6,259 nt of DNA from Pseudomonadota bacterium (GTDB lineage Bacteria > Pseudomonadota > Gammaproteobacteria > Halothiobacillales > Halothiobacillaceae), in the NCBI GenBank assembly GCA_021795795.1, contig JAJYPA010000489.1, positions 1-6,259 on the forward strand, in the 5' to 3' direction. The translations under genes and the position numbers were made by a program. Shown piece by piece: positions 1 through 6,045 of the stretch. Below the pieces are notes generated by a model. It had not been told where the DNA came from, ran no database searches, and saw only the letters and a program-made list of their open reading frames with translations. Positions within the stretch are counted from its first letter, which is position 1, and the number at the start of each line of letters is the position of its first letter.

Positions 1-574
1 CTTCAATCTTGAGAGTAGCAATGGGATCCAGTGCCGAAGTCGGTTCATCCAGCAAGATCACCTCTGGCTGCACTGCTACTGCGCGCGCGATACACAGGCG
101 TTGTTGCTGGCCACCAGACAATCCCAGCCCACTCGTCCTGAGCTTATCCTTGACCTCTTCCCAGAGGGCCGCCTGGCGCAACGCCTGCTCCACCCGCTCA
201 TCCATCTCCGCCTTGCGCAATTTTTCATAGAGCTTGATACCAAAGGCAATATTGTCATAGATGGACATGGGGAAAGGCGTTGGCTTCTGAAATACCATGC
301 CGATTTTAGCGCGCAGCATATGCACATCCATGCCGGGGGCCAACACATTTTCTCCATCCAGCAGCACTTCGCCGGTCGCCCGCTGCCCAGGGTACAGAGA
401 ATACAGGCGATTAAACACCCGCAGGAGTGTCGACTTGCCGCAACCCGACGGCCCGATGAACGCTGTCACCTGATTCTCGGGCATTTCCAGATTGATATCT
501 ATGAGGGCCTTGTTGCTCCCGTAAAAAAAATCCAGGTGGCGGACGGATATTTTGGTTTTCTGAGGTTCCGACAT
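1..574 (-). CDS. pstB: PstB, phosphate ABC transporter ATP-binding protein (3' end outside window)
   Basis: This is the cytoplasmic ATPase that powers phosphate import through PstCA. The frame is open from ATG at 574 to the window edge (191 codons; the family is about 250-260 aa, so roughly a quarter is missing). Visible ABC motifs in order are Walker [10 protein letters not shown] (residues 41-49), Q-loop [11 protein letters not shown] with Gln96, signature LSGGQ (152-156), Walker B VILLDEP (172-178) and D-loop SALD (180-183). The Q-loop [15 protein letters not shown] stretch is typical of PstB rather than ABC ATPases in general. The H-loop would lie beyond base 1. The start is supported by AGGAG nine nt upstream and by TGATG overlap with the preceding small gene, which suggests translational coupling. 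It is the last visible gene of the pst operon; phoU often follows but cannot be seen here. Confidence 0.97.
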   Translation of the reverse strand, partial: MSEPQKTKISVRHLDFFYGSNKALIDINLEMPENQVTAFIGPSGCGKSTLLRVFNRLYSLYPGQRATGEVLLDGENVLAPGMDVHMLRAKIGMVFQKPTPFPMSIYDNIAFGIKLYEKLRKAEMDERVEQALRQAALWEEVKDKLRTSGLGLSGGQQQRLCIARAVAVQPEVILLDEPTSALDPIATLKIE

Positions 575-792
575 CAACGCGGACTCCTGTCTTTGATAAG
601 GAAGCGGGAAACAAGGCTCTCAAGACTAACACAGCCATGGCGACGTTCGTACTGAAGTGCATCGTCGCTCATGATGGCGTCGTTTTCTTCCAAGCGGCTA
701 ACGACCTCATCGAGTTTTTTCTCAATGCGGTCTTGCCCAGCCTGAAAATGCTTGAGGTGTTCGAACATGAGATTTTCGGTGTCGTCAGCCAT
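574..792 (-). CDS. Small coiled-coil protein encoded between pstA and pstB (72 aa, function unknown)
   Basis: I do not recognise a named family with certainty. The ATG at 792 is chosen because GAGGAG lies 9 nt upstream; the open frame extends further up to 912, but that part overlaps pstA and has no ribosome site. The protein begins [20 protein letters not shown]. Residues 8-37 show heptad-like hydrophobic spacing with alternating charges ([18 protein letters not shown]), predicting an amphipathic helix or short coiled coil. It has no signal peptide or membrane segment, so it is probably cytoplasmic. The N-terminal half resembles small bacterial proteins of the MADETDNLVLxxLRxIxxxLDRI type that I recall as widespread but uncharacterised. 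The C-terminal half is basic (KDRSPR end). Its stop overlaps the pstB start (TGATG), so it should be co-translated with pstB. It might be a partner of the transporter, but this is inference. Confidence 0.75.
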   Translation of the reverse strand: MADDTENLMFEHLKHFQAGQDRIEKKLDEVVSRLEENDAIMSDDALQYERRHGCVSLESLVSRFLIKDRSPR

Positions 793-868
793 TTTTGGGC
801 GCTCCTCTAGTGTCTTTCCGCCATTATGATTAGCCCGAAAAAGAGGGGCAAAAAAGGGGTGCTTTCCT

Positions 869-1717
869 TTACTTGAGACTACTGAAGCGACCGAGAAGCA
901 GCCGGGACACAATGCTCAAAATGAGGACCGCGAGGGTCACGATCAGGGCACCAGCCCAGCCCATGGCCTGCCAGTTGGCATAAGGGCTCATTGCAAATTG
1001 GAAAATAACCACAGGCAAATTGGCTATGGGTTTGTCGAGAGCTGTGCTGTAGAACTGATTGTTCATGGCAGTAAAAAGCAGAGGGGCGGTTTCGCCGCTG
1101 ATGCGTGCCGTCGACAGAAGTACACCAGTAAGAATACCCGATGCGGCAGCGCGCCAGGTAATCTGGGTGATCAGTTTCCAGTAGGGTACACCCAGCGCAA
1201 TAGCCGCTTCCCTCAGCTCTGACGGCACCAGACGCAACATTTCGTCTGTGGTGCGCACAACTACCGGAATCATAATGATGGCCAGAGCAATAGATCCGGA
1301 AACGGCGGAGAATTGTCCCAGCGGCCGCACCATGATGGCGTATACAAACAGACCGACAACGATGGAAGGTGCACTCAGCAAGATATCGTTGGAAAAACGA
1401 ACTACCGGCCCGAGACGGTTTTGTGCCGCGAATTCTCCCAACCAGGTGCCGGCGAGAATACCCAGGGGGGCTCCGATCAGAACAGCCATGCCGATAAGGA
1501 TCAGACTGCCTACGAAGGCATTTTTGAGGCCGCCGCCATTGACGCCGGGAGCGGGCGTGTTGTGGATAAACAAAGCCGGACTGAGCGCGGAGAAACCATA
1601 GCTCAAAGTCGTCCAGAGTATCCATACCAGCCAGAACAGACCAAATAAGGTAGTGAGAGCGGCCATCAAAATGTTAAACCGATTCGAGAAACGTCGGCGC
1701 TGATAACGGCTGATCAC
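869..1717 (-). CDS. pstA: PstA, phosphate ABC transporter permease
   Basis: This is an inner-membrane permease subunit that pairs with PstC to form the phosphate channel. The protein is 282 aa, close to the usual 280-300. A basic N-terminus (MISRYQRRRFSNR) precedes a membrane helix at about 17-40; further helices lie at about 68-92, 112-132, 141-155 and 255-275. The ABC permease EAA loop is clear at residues 167-200 (SELREAAIALGVPYWKLITQ), followed by the PstA-typical ISGETAPLLFTA (206-217). The start is GTG at 1717, inside GTGA, so the first four bases overlap the pstC stop. The Shine-Dalgarno is weak (GGGGG several nt upstream), which fits translational coupling to pstC. A 76-nt gap without a visible terminator separates it from the next gene. 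Confidence 0.96.
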   Translation of the reverse strand: MISRYQRRRFSNRFNILMAALTTLFGLFWLVWILWTTLSYGFSALSPALFIHNTPAPGVNGGGLKNAFVGSLILIGMAVLIGAPLGILAGTWLGEFAAQNRLGPVVRFSNDILLSAPSIVVGLFVYAIMVRPLGQFSAVSGSIALAIIMIPVVVRTTDEMLRLVPSELREAAIALGVPYWKLITQITWRAAASGILTGVLLSTARISGETAPLLFTAMNNQFYSTALDKPIANLPVVIFQFAMSPYANWQAMGWAGALIVTLAVLILSIVSRLLLGRFSSLK

Positions 1718-2721
1718 GCAACACCCCCGGTCGTTCGTTTATCCATGCGCCAGAGCATGAATTTAGCCGCTACCAGCACCAGAAAACTGACGATAAACAG
1801 GATAAATCCCAGCGCCAGCAGCGCCGACTGGTAACGATGGGTGGTCGCCTCCGTAAATTCATTGGCGATGACGGCCGCGATGGAACTGCCGGGCGCGAGC
1901 AAGGAGGTACTGAGTGCATCTGTGTTACCGATGACAAAGGTCACCGCCATGGTTTCGCCCATCGCCCGGCCAAGACCCAGAAAAATACCCCCCACCGCGG
2001 CGCTACGGGTATAGGGCAATACCACGCTACGCATTACTTCCCAGGTGGTACTGCCGAGAGCATAGGCGGATTCCTTCAACATCCCGGGAGTGCTTAAAAA
2101 CACATCGCGCATTATGGCCGCAATGAAGGGAAGGATCATAATGCCAAGCACGATACCTGCGGTGAGCATACCGATACCAAAGGGCGGCCCCGTAAAAAGC
2201 ATACCTACACCGGGAATTCTCCCGAGATGATCATTGATCCAGGGCTCCGCCTCGGCGAAGACCGGGGCAAAAACCAACAAACCCCACATACCGAAAATAA
2301 CGCTGGGGATGGCGGCCAGCAATTCGATAGCCGTAGACACCGGTTGCCGCAGCCACTGCGGTGCCAGATCGGAAAGGAAAAAGGCGATGCCAAAGCTGAT
2401 GGGTACCGCAAAGAGCAGGGCCAGTAACGAACTGACCAGTGTGCCAAAAATAAAAATCAGCGCGCCATACTGATTGGTGACCGGATTCCAGGCCGTGCTC
2501 CACAAAAAAGGGAAGCCGAAGGTCCGGAACGCATCCCATCCGTCGAACCAGAGAGCGACGCCGATGGCAATCAGGACGAAGAGGAGAAACACGGCGGTAA
2601 ACCCCGTCAGCGCTTTAAAAAAAACATCTCCCGATAACCGCCGGGACACGGGTCGGGAGACCATTGCTGAGGCGGAGGCCGCAGTGTGGCCTCCGTTTTT
2701 TATGGATTTGTCTACGTGCAT
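1714..2721 (-). CDS. pstC: PstC, phosphate ABC transporter permease
   Basis: This is the second inner-membrane permease of the phosphate transporter, partner of PstA. The protein is 335 aa, typical of the family. A roughly 30-residue polar cytoplasmic N-tail precedes a helix at about 37-59; more helices lie at about 87-118, 131-155, 185-205, 240-265 and 298-322. The EAA loop is at 215-247 (LKESAYALGSTTWEVMRSVV), followed by the PstC hallmark LGRAMGETMAVTFVIGN (250-266). The ATG at 2721 has GGAG nine nt upstream and begins 25 nt after the pstS stop. Met20 is an alternative start, since the first 19 residues (KSIKNGGHTAASASA) are poorly structured. That N-tail DNA contains a perfect 8-bp hairpin followed by T6 on the opposite strand (listed separately). 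The stop overlaps pstA. Confidence 0.96.
   Translation of the reverse strand: MHVDKSIKNGGHTAASASAMVSRPVSRRLSGDVFFKALTGFTAVFLLFVLIAIGVALWFDGWDAFRTFGFPFLWSTAWNPVTNQYGALIFIFGTLVSSLLALLFAVPISFGIAFFLSDLAPQWLRQPVSTAIELLAAIPSVIFGMWGLLVFAPVFAEAEPWINDHLGRIPGVGMLFTGPPFGIGMLTAGIVLGIMILPFIAAIMRDVFLSTPGMLKESAYALGSTTWEVMRSVVLPYTRSAAVGGIFLGLGRAMGETMAVTFVIGNTDALSTSLLAPGSSIAAVIANEFTEATTHRYQSALLALGFILFIVSFLVLVAAKFMLWRMDKRTTGGVA
2673..2701 (+). terminator. Intrinsic-terminator-like hairpin on the strand antisense to pstC
   Basis: On the plus strand CGGAGGCC (2673-2680) and GGCCTCCG (2688-2695) form a perfect 8-bp GC-rich stem with a 7-nt loop, followed at once by TTTTTT (2696-2701). This is the textbook form of a Rho-independent terminator for plus-strand transcription, yet it lies inside the first 17 codons of pstC, which is transcribed the other way. 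In the pstC mRNA the same stem has an A-run before it and no U-run after it, so it should not stop operon transcription but could structure the pstC leader. It may simply be coding sequence. Confidence 0.4.
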
Positions 2722-2746
2722 TAAGGCTTACTCCGGAAGGAAGTAA

Positions 2747-3766
2747 TCAGATGCCCAGCTTCGTTTTCCAATAGGCTTTGATCGCCGAGACGGCATTTTC
2801 CGGCAGTGGTCCGTAGCCAATCGACACCGCTAACTGTTGTCCGTGCTCATAGCCCCAGTCAAAGAATCGCGTTACCTGGGTATTGGTTTTTTTCGGCGCA
2901 TTGGTCCGGAGCATCTGCCAGGTACAGCCGGAGAGCGGCCAACTGTCGGCGCCGGGCTGGTTCGTCAGAATAACGTAAAAGTCCTTGGCGGTGATGAAAT
3001 TCACGTGGGAAGCGGCGGACTGAAAGCCTTTCAGACTCGGACTGAGCAGTTTGCCTGCGCGATTATACATACGCGCATAGTTCATGTGATTTGCGAGAAT
3101 GTAGGCATATTCCACATAACCGATGGAGCCGGGAAGACGCTGAACATAGGCTGCCACACCTTCGTTACCCTTGCCGCCGACGCCCGTCGGCCAGGCGATG
3201 GAGGTATTGGCACCGACTTTCTCCGCCCAGGTTTTGTTGATCTTCGAGAGGTAATTGGCGAAAGTGAAGGTGGTACCGGAACCATCGGAACGGTGAACGA
3301 CGGTGATGGCCATATCCGGCAGTTTCATCCCCTTGTTCAGTGCCTGAATAGCCGGGTTATTCCACTTCTTGATTTCCCCCAGGTAAATCCTGGCCACCAC
3401 AGGACCACTCAGAATCAGTTGCCCTGGCTTGAGGCCGGGCAGATTCATGACCAGGTCCTCACCGGCGATCGCCGTAGGAAACTGAATCAGGTGATGAGCT
3501 TCCAGTACTGCCGGCTTGAGGGGCATGTCGCTGGCACCGAAAGCCACCGTACCCGCCTCGATTTGGGCAATACCGCCGCCGGAACCGATAGACTGATAGT
3601 TGACGTGAATGCCTTTCACTTTGGCGTAGGTTGCGGCCCACTTGGAGATCAGCGGATACACCCAGGTGCTCCCGGCGCCGGTGATGCTGGCCCCTGCCAT
3701 GGCGAAGGGGCTCAGGCTCAAGGCCATGGCAGCGACGAGTAATTTTTTGCTGGCACGAATTTGCAT
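2747..3766 (-). CDS. pstS: PstS, periplasmic phosphate-binding protein
   Basis: This is the high-affinity periplasmic phosphate receptor that delivers its ligand to PstCA. The protein is 339 aa from ATG 3766. That start is preferred over an in-frame TTG at 3781 because AAGGAG sits 6 nt before it and lies inside the longer version. The signal peptide is MQIRASKK followed by a hydrophobic core, with likely cleavage after AMA (residue 24) and no lipobox Cys, so it is a soluble export product. Phosphate-site motifs match E. coli PstS: GAGST (30-34), GSGGG with Ser62, FGASD with Asp80, and RSDGSGT with Arg159, Asp161, Ser163, Gly164 and Thr165. The E. coli Phe11 position is Trp35 here. Later motifs WPTGVGGKGNEGVAA and LPGSIGYVEYAY are classic PstS. 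First gene of the operon, with a Pho-box-like promoter upstream. Confidence 0.97.
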   Translation of the reverse strand: MQIRASKKLLVAAMALSLSPFAMAGASITGAGSTWVYPLISKWAATYAKVKGIHVNYQSIGSGGGIAQIEAGTVAFGASDMPLKPAVLEAHHLIQFPTAIAGEDLVMNLPGLKPGQLILSGPVVARIYLGEIKKWNNPAIQALNKGMKLPDMAITVVHRSDGSGTTFTFANYLSKINKTWAEKVGANTSIAWPTGVGGKGNEGVAAYVQRLPGSIGYVEYAYILANHMNYARMYNRAGKLLSPSLKGFQSAASHVNFITAKDFYVILTNQPGADSWPLSGCTWQMLRTNAPKKTNTQVTRFFDWGYEHGQQLAVSIGYGPLPENAVSAIKAYWKTKLGI

Positions 3767-3824
3767 GTGATTCTCCTTCAAACTTTAGATAATAGGGACA
3801 TACGCTCAATCAGAAGCGAGATAG

Positions 3825-3833
3825 ACTATAGCA
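3825..3833 (-). promoter_or_regulatory. Candidate extended -10 of the pstS promoter
   Basis: TGC-TATAGT on the minus strand fits an extended -10 (TGnTATAAT, one mismatch). No good -35 lies 16-18 nt upstream (ATCAAA or similar), which fits activator dependence. Transcription would begin near 3818, giving a leader of roughly 52 nt before the pstS ATG. An alternative -10, TGTAATAAT, overlaps the Pho box at 3845-3838 and is less likely if the box is used. Confidence 0.45.
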
Positions 3834-3840
3834 AGCAATT

Positions 3841-3858
3841 ATTACAATTTGATGACGT
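3841..3858 (-). promoter_or_regulatory. Candidate Pho box upstream of pstS
   Basis: Read on the minus strand the site is ACGTCAT-CAAA-TTGTAAT, two 7-mers with a 4-nt AT-rich spacer. It matches the E. coli Pho box CTGTCAT-AAAA-CTGTCAT at 13 of 18 positions, with both half sites 5/7. Its downstream edge lies 10 nt from an extended -10, the arrangement expected when PhoB replaces -35 recognition. PhoB control of pst operons is established in proteobacteria; its use here is inference. The outer mobile element ends only 5 bp upstream. Confidence 0.5.
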
Positions 3859-3863
3859 TTTTT

Positions 3864-3887
3864 GACTCCTCGTCAGATCGAGTGGGC
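3864..3887 (+). repeat. Left 24-bp inverted repeat of the outer element
   Basis: Begins GACTCCT and continues CGTCAGATCGAGTGGGC. Pairs with 6046-6069 with three mismatches (positions 2, 6 and 16 of the repeat). It ends the element 5 bp upstream of the candidate Pho box. Confidence 0.8.
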
Positions 3888-3903
3888 AGATCCGATCCCG
3901 AAG

Positions 3904-3920
3904 CAGGGCCTCGTCAAAGT
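3904..3920 (+). repeat. Left terminal inverted repeat of the ISAs1-family element
   Basis: CAGGGCCTCGTCAAAGT, pairing with the right end CAGGGCCATGTCAACCT read on the minus strand. Thirteen of 17 positions agree, including the outermost seven. Confidence 0.6.
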
Positions 3921-4099
3921 CGCCTGATATGACAGCAGGAGCATTCTGCGGCTCATTTTCGTGATGCCTTCAGGTATGGCGATGGTGAAAATGTCGCATC
4001 TTCGGGCCAGTTTTGGTGAATAATGGTGAATTTGGCGATCGGCGGATGCGCCCCTCCCTCCGGTGCATCTCCCGGATGGACAAATCTTGTGGTGGTGAC
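3904..4099. other. Non-coding left end of the IS
   Basis: These are 196 bases between the left terminal repeat and the transposase stop with no supportable gene. GGTGAA occurs three times (3984-3989, 4015-4020, 4025-4030), the last two exactly 10 bp apart. No hairpin plus T-run is visible on the minus strand, so nothing obvious stops transposase transcripts before pstS. Confidence 0.5.
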
Positions 4100-4546
4100 T
4101 CAGTATCCGAGCTGGCGGAGTGTTTTGCGTGCGCTGGCGGCGAAGTCCCGGCCCGCCTTGGCGATGTTTTTCACGCCGATGAGCCGCATGATACTCATGG
4201 CGAGGCCACGCAGAGTCGCCATCATGTGGGGTCCGTTTTCGGTGCGAATTTGGGAGAGGTCTTCGTGGTAGGTGGTATCGCGGACATGATGGTTACGGTT
4301 TTCTATTTCCCAATGGCCCCGGGCGATGCCCAGCAGATTTTCAGGCGTGGTCCGATCTTTGGTGAGGCTGGTGATTCCGAAAGCGCAATCCTCACGACGG
4401 GTGCCATTCTTCATGTTCATGGTGACGCGTTGAATCAGAAAAGCTTGGCCGAGATGGGGGAAGTCGACGCCGGTCGCCTGGGTGGCGACGATGATTTTCC
4501 GGTATTCAAAACGGCCATGGGCGACATCGGTGGTGTCAGCGCTGAG
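4100..4546 (-). pseudogene. C-terminal part of the ISAs1-family transposase, in the +1 frame
   Basis: This is the remaining 148 residues of the transposase, joined by a one-base shift near 4546. It reads LSADTTDVAHGRFEYRKIIV, then a DCAFGITSL strand and TPENLLGIARGHWEIENRNHH, then DTTYHEDLSQIRTENGP and MATLRGLAMSIMRLIG, ending at TGA 4102-4100. The HWEIEN motif is where ISAs1 proteins carry the catalytic Glu, and the HEDLSQ and NGPHMMATLR blocks are typical of this C-terminus. The upstream 436 codons plus this segment give a 584-aa full-length protein. Apart from the single shift, no stop or gap interrupts it, so the break is recent, a sequencing error, or used for recoding. It has its own ATG at 4420, but no strong ribosome site was noticed. 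Confidence 0.8.
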
Positions 4547-5855
4547 GGGGAAAATCGCCCCAGGAGAGGCAGGTCAGTTGGTCGCGCAGTTTTCGCTGAT
4601 TGCCTTTAACAGCGGTGAAGAGGTAATCGGCCTTTTTGTCATCAACGAGGAATCGGGCGGTCTCTCGCTGAGTATGCAAAGCATCGGCGGTCACGACCTT
4701 GCCCTGGATGTCGATATCCCTGAGCAAGCTGCGTAGTTCCGGGATTTCGTTGGTTTTCCGGGCGATTTCCTTTTGCGCGATGGTGGCTCCCTGTCCATGC
4801 ATGAAAGCGCTGAGGAGATGTACCTGGGAGCCGTCTTCGCGTACAGCGCCTTTGAGCACTTTGCCATCGACGGCCACAGCTTCAAAGTCGGTATCGCCCA
4901 GCAGCCAGGCGCCGATCGCGGCATCCAGGGCATCGACATTGGCGCCTTGCAGGACGCGGCGGAGGGTCGGTTCGGAAGGGGCTACATAGCGCCGCGTCCT
5001 GGGATTGAATCGGGCGCGAATGCGCTTCAGTTGCGCCTGGGTCAGCCGGGCGGCCCACTCGGCTATCGCGATATAGCTTTGGGCCTGGGCAAGGACGGCG
5101 GCCACGGCTATGGTCAGAATGGCCGGGAGAGGATGCTGCTTGCCCAGACTGCTGCGGGTATCGGGCAGGCCAAAGAGAATTTGGCGCAAGCCTTCCATTT
5201 GCGCGTCGCTCAAGGTAACGGTTTGCATAGGGGTTTTTGTCCATTCGGATTGCGGCTGCGGCTGGGCCAGCCAGTCACGCGCCTGTGGGTGAAGGGGATA
5301 GAGCAGGAGTCGTTTGGGCTGACCGTGGTAGACATAGCCACCACCGGGACGACGGGCAAATCCCTTGGTCCAGCCGACATCCCTCCAGTTCGCGGCCCGG
5401 TAACAGGCACCGGTAAACCGGGGGGATTCCACGAAGGTCTCCGCCAGCACGATGGGGTGACCATAGACCGCCTGCCAGTCGGCAGAAAGTCGGCGCAGGT
5501 TCAGGGAAAGAATACGGGAAGCCAGATTGGGAAAGGACTCTCCCGGCAGGATGAGAAAGCGGGCGTTATTGGCGATGAGGTGCAGGCGCTGGCGGCGCAA
5601 GACCCAGGACCAGCCGATCCACTGCTCCCGAACCTGACACTGGTAAGCGGCAGCCTGCCAGCCAAGGAGCGCCACCCAGCGATCATCCAGAGTGGCCACA
5701 TAGCGCAAGGTACGTCCCGCCATCGTGCGGAAGCCGCGGTAATGATGCGCTTGCATCAGAGTGTTCCAGCGTTCCCGCTCTGGGGGCGGGATGGGCCGTA
5801 CCTGAATGCGGTGCAGGCTGGCTTGCTGGTTCGACGTGAGCGTTGAGGCTTCCAT
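4536..5855 (-). CDS. ISAs1-family transposase with N-terminal DruA (DUF4338) domain, frameshifted before its C-terminus
   Basis: This 439-aa frame holds two modules. Residues about 17-200 match the DUF4338/DruA type known from Druantia defence loci: IQVRPI, HHYRG (37-41), a VALLGW core, WIGWSW (79-84), NNARFLILP (96-104), LASRIL, DW-AVYGHP (126-134), ETFVESPRFTGACYRAANW (139-157). Residues about 214-439 are the ISAs1 DDE core: SLGKQHPLPAILTIAVAAVLA (236-256), EWA, PSEPTLRRVL, AVDGKVLKG with catalytic Asp330, and VVTADALHTQ with Asp391, then AVKGNQ. It ends at a TGA (4538-4536) just after a C5 run, where the family normally continues; the remainder is in the +1 frame. The ATG at 5855 has no good Shine-Dalgarno and sits in a hairpin. 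Without a frameshift, the product lacks the third catalytic residue and is probably inactive. Confidence 0.85.
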   Translation of the reverse strand: MEASTLTSNQQASLHRIQVRPIPPPERERWNTLMQAHHYRGFRTMAGRTLRYVATLDDRWVALLGWQAAAYQCQVREQWIGWSWVLRRQRLHLIANNARFLILPGESFPNLASRILSLNLRRLSADWQAVYGHPIVLAETFVESPRFTGACYRAANWRDVGWTKGFARRPGGGYVYHGQPKRLLLYPLHPQARDWLAQPQPQSEWTKTPMQTVTLSDAQMEGLRQILFGLPDTRSSLGKQHPLPAILTIAVAAVLAQAQSYIAIAEWAARLTQAQLKRIRARFNPRTRRYVAPSEPTLRRVLQGANVDALDAAIGAWLLGDTDFEAVAVDGKVLKGAVREDGSQVHLLSAFMHGQGATIAQKEIARKTNEIPELRSLLRDIDIQGKVVTADALHTQRETARFLVDDKKADYLFTAVKGNQRKLRDQLTCLSWGDFPPQR

Positions 5856-5874
5856 GCGGTAAAGGCTACCGCAT
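5854..5874 (-). promoter_or_regulatory. Perfect hairpin over the transposase start codon
   Basis: On the minus strand ATGCGGTA and TACCGCAT form an 8-bp perfect stem with a 5-nt loop (GCCTT). The second arm contains the first two bases of the ATG at 5855. Folded mRNA would bury the start codon and the upstream ribosome-binding region. Start-region hairpins limit transposase synthesis in some other IS elements; that role here is inferred. Confidence 0.4.
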
Positions 5875-5931
5875 CCAGCCCCGGAAGTCCATAGGGGACC
5901 TTTAAATTGCTACATCATCAACATAGGCCGA

Positions 5932-5948
5932 AGGTTGACATGGCCCTG
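5932..5948 (-). repeat. Right terminal inverted repeat of the ISAs1-family element
   Basis: CAGGGCCATGTCAACCT on the minus strand, matching the left end. With one-base gaps, weak similarity continues inward (CGGCCT against CGCCT). Confidence 0.6.
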
Positions 5949-6045
5949 GTCATAACCTGATGCGCTAGCCGGAGTTCGCTATCATTACGTCTGCGCACTA
6001 TGGCTTGATCCTCCACCAAGTATCTTGCAGATTATCAATTTCCAA
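5949..6045. other. Interior of the outer element, right of the IS
   Basis: These 97 bases lie between the IS end and the right outer repeat. Short open stretches exist on both strands, but none resembles an ISL3 transposase or shows a ribosome site. ATAACCTGATG (5952-5962) recurs inverted at 6231-6241. Confidence 0.4.

Larger units (their letters stand above)
3904..5948 (-). mobile_element. ISAs1-family insertion sequence carrying a DruA-domain transposase (about 2045 bp)
   Basis: The ends are assigned from imperfect inverted repeats: inward from each end both read CAGGGCC, then two mismatches, then GTCAA (3904-3920 and 5948-5932; 13 of 17 match). This encloses the whole transposase reading frame. 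ISAs1 elements are usually 1.2-1.5 kb; the additional 0.6 kb equals the extra N-terminal DUF4338 domain. The transposase is read on the minus strand, starting about 93 bp from the right end and stopping 196 bp before the left end. ISAs1 elements normally make 8-10 bp target duplications, but TCCCGAAG on the left and GTCATAAC on the right do not match, pointing to later rearrangement or deletion. Confidence 0.7.

Noticed and set aside
101..655. Open frame of 184 codons on the plus strand
   Set aside because: Antisense to pstB, whose Walker and signature motifs fix the true strand and frame.
793..912. N-terminal extension of the 72-aa protein back to 912
   Set aside because: It would overlap the pstA end, has no ribosome site, and reads unlike the rest; GAGGAG before 792 fixes the start.
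2837..3742. Open frame of 301 codons on the plus strand
   Set aside because: It lies exactly antisense to pstS, has no ribosome site or recognisable motif, and is explained by the codon bias of pstS.
3863..3868. Additional upstream Pho half site (GAGTCA)
   Set aside because: It is spaced 10 rather than 11 bp from the next GTCA and is mostly part of the outer element's terminal repeat.
3929..3935. Perfect Pho half site CTGTCAT inside the IS left end
   Set aside because: The second 7-mer at the required spacing (GGCGACT) matches poorly, and no -10 lies at the right distance.
4013..4609. Open frame of 198 codons on the plus strand
   Set aside because: Antisense to the transposase C-terminal segment, whose opposite-strand translation carries clear ISAs1 motifs.
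4773..5846. Open frame of 357 codons on the plus strand
   Set aside because: Antisense shadow of the transposase; low-complexity Gly/Gln-rich translation with no family motif.
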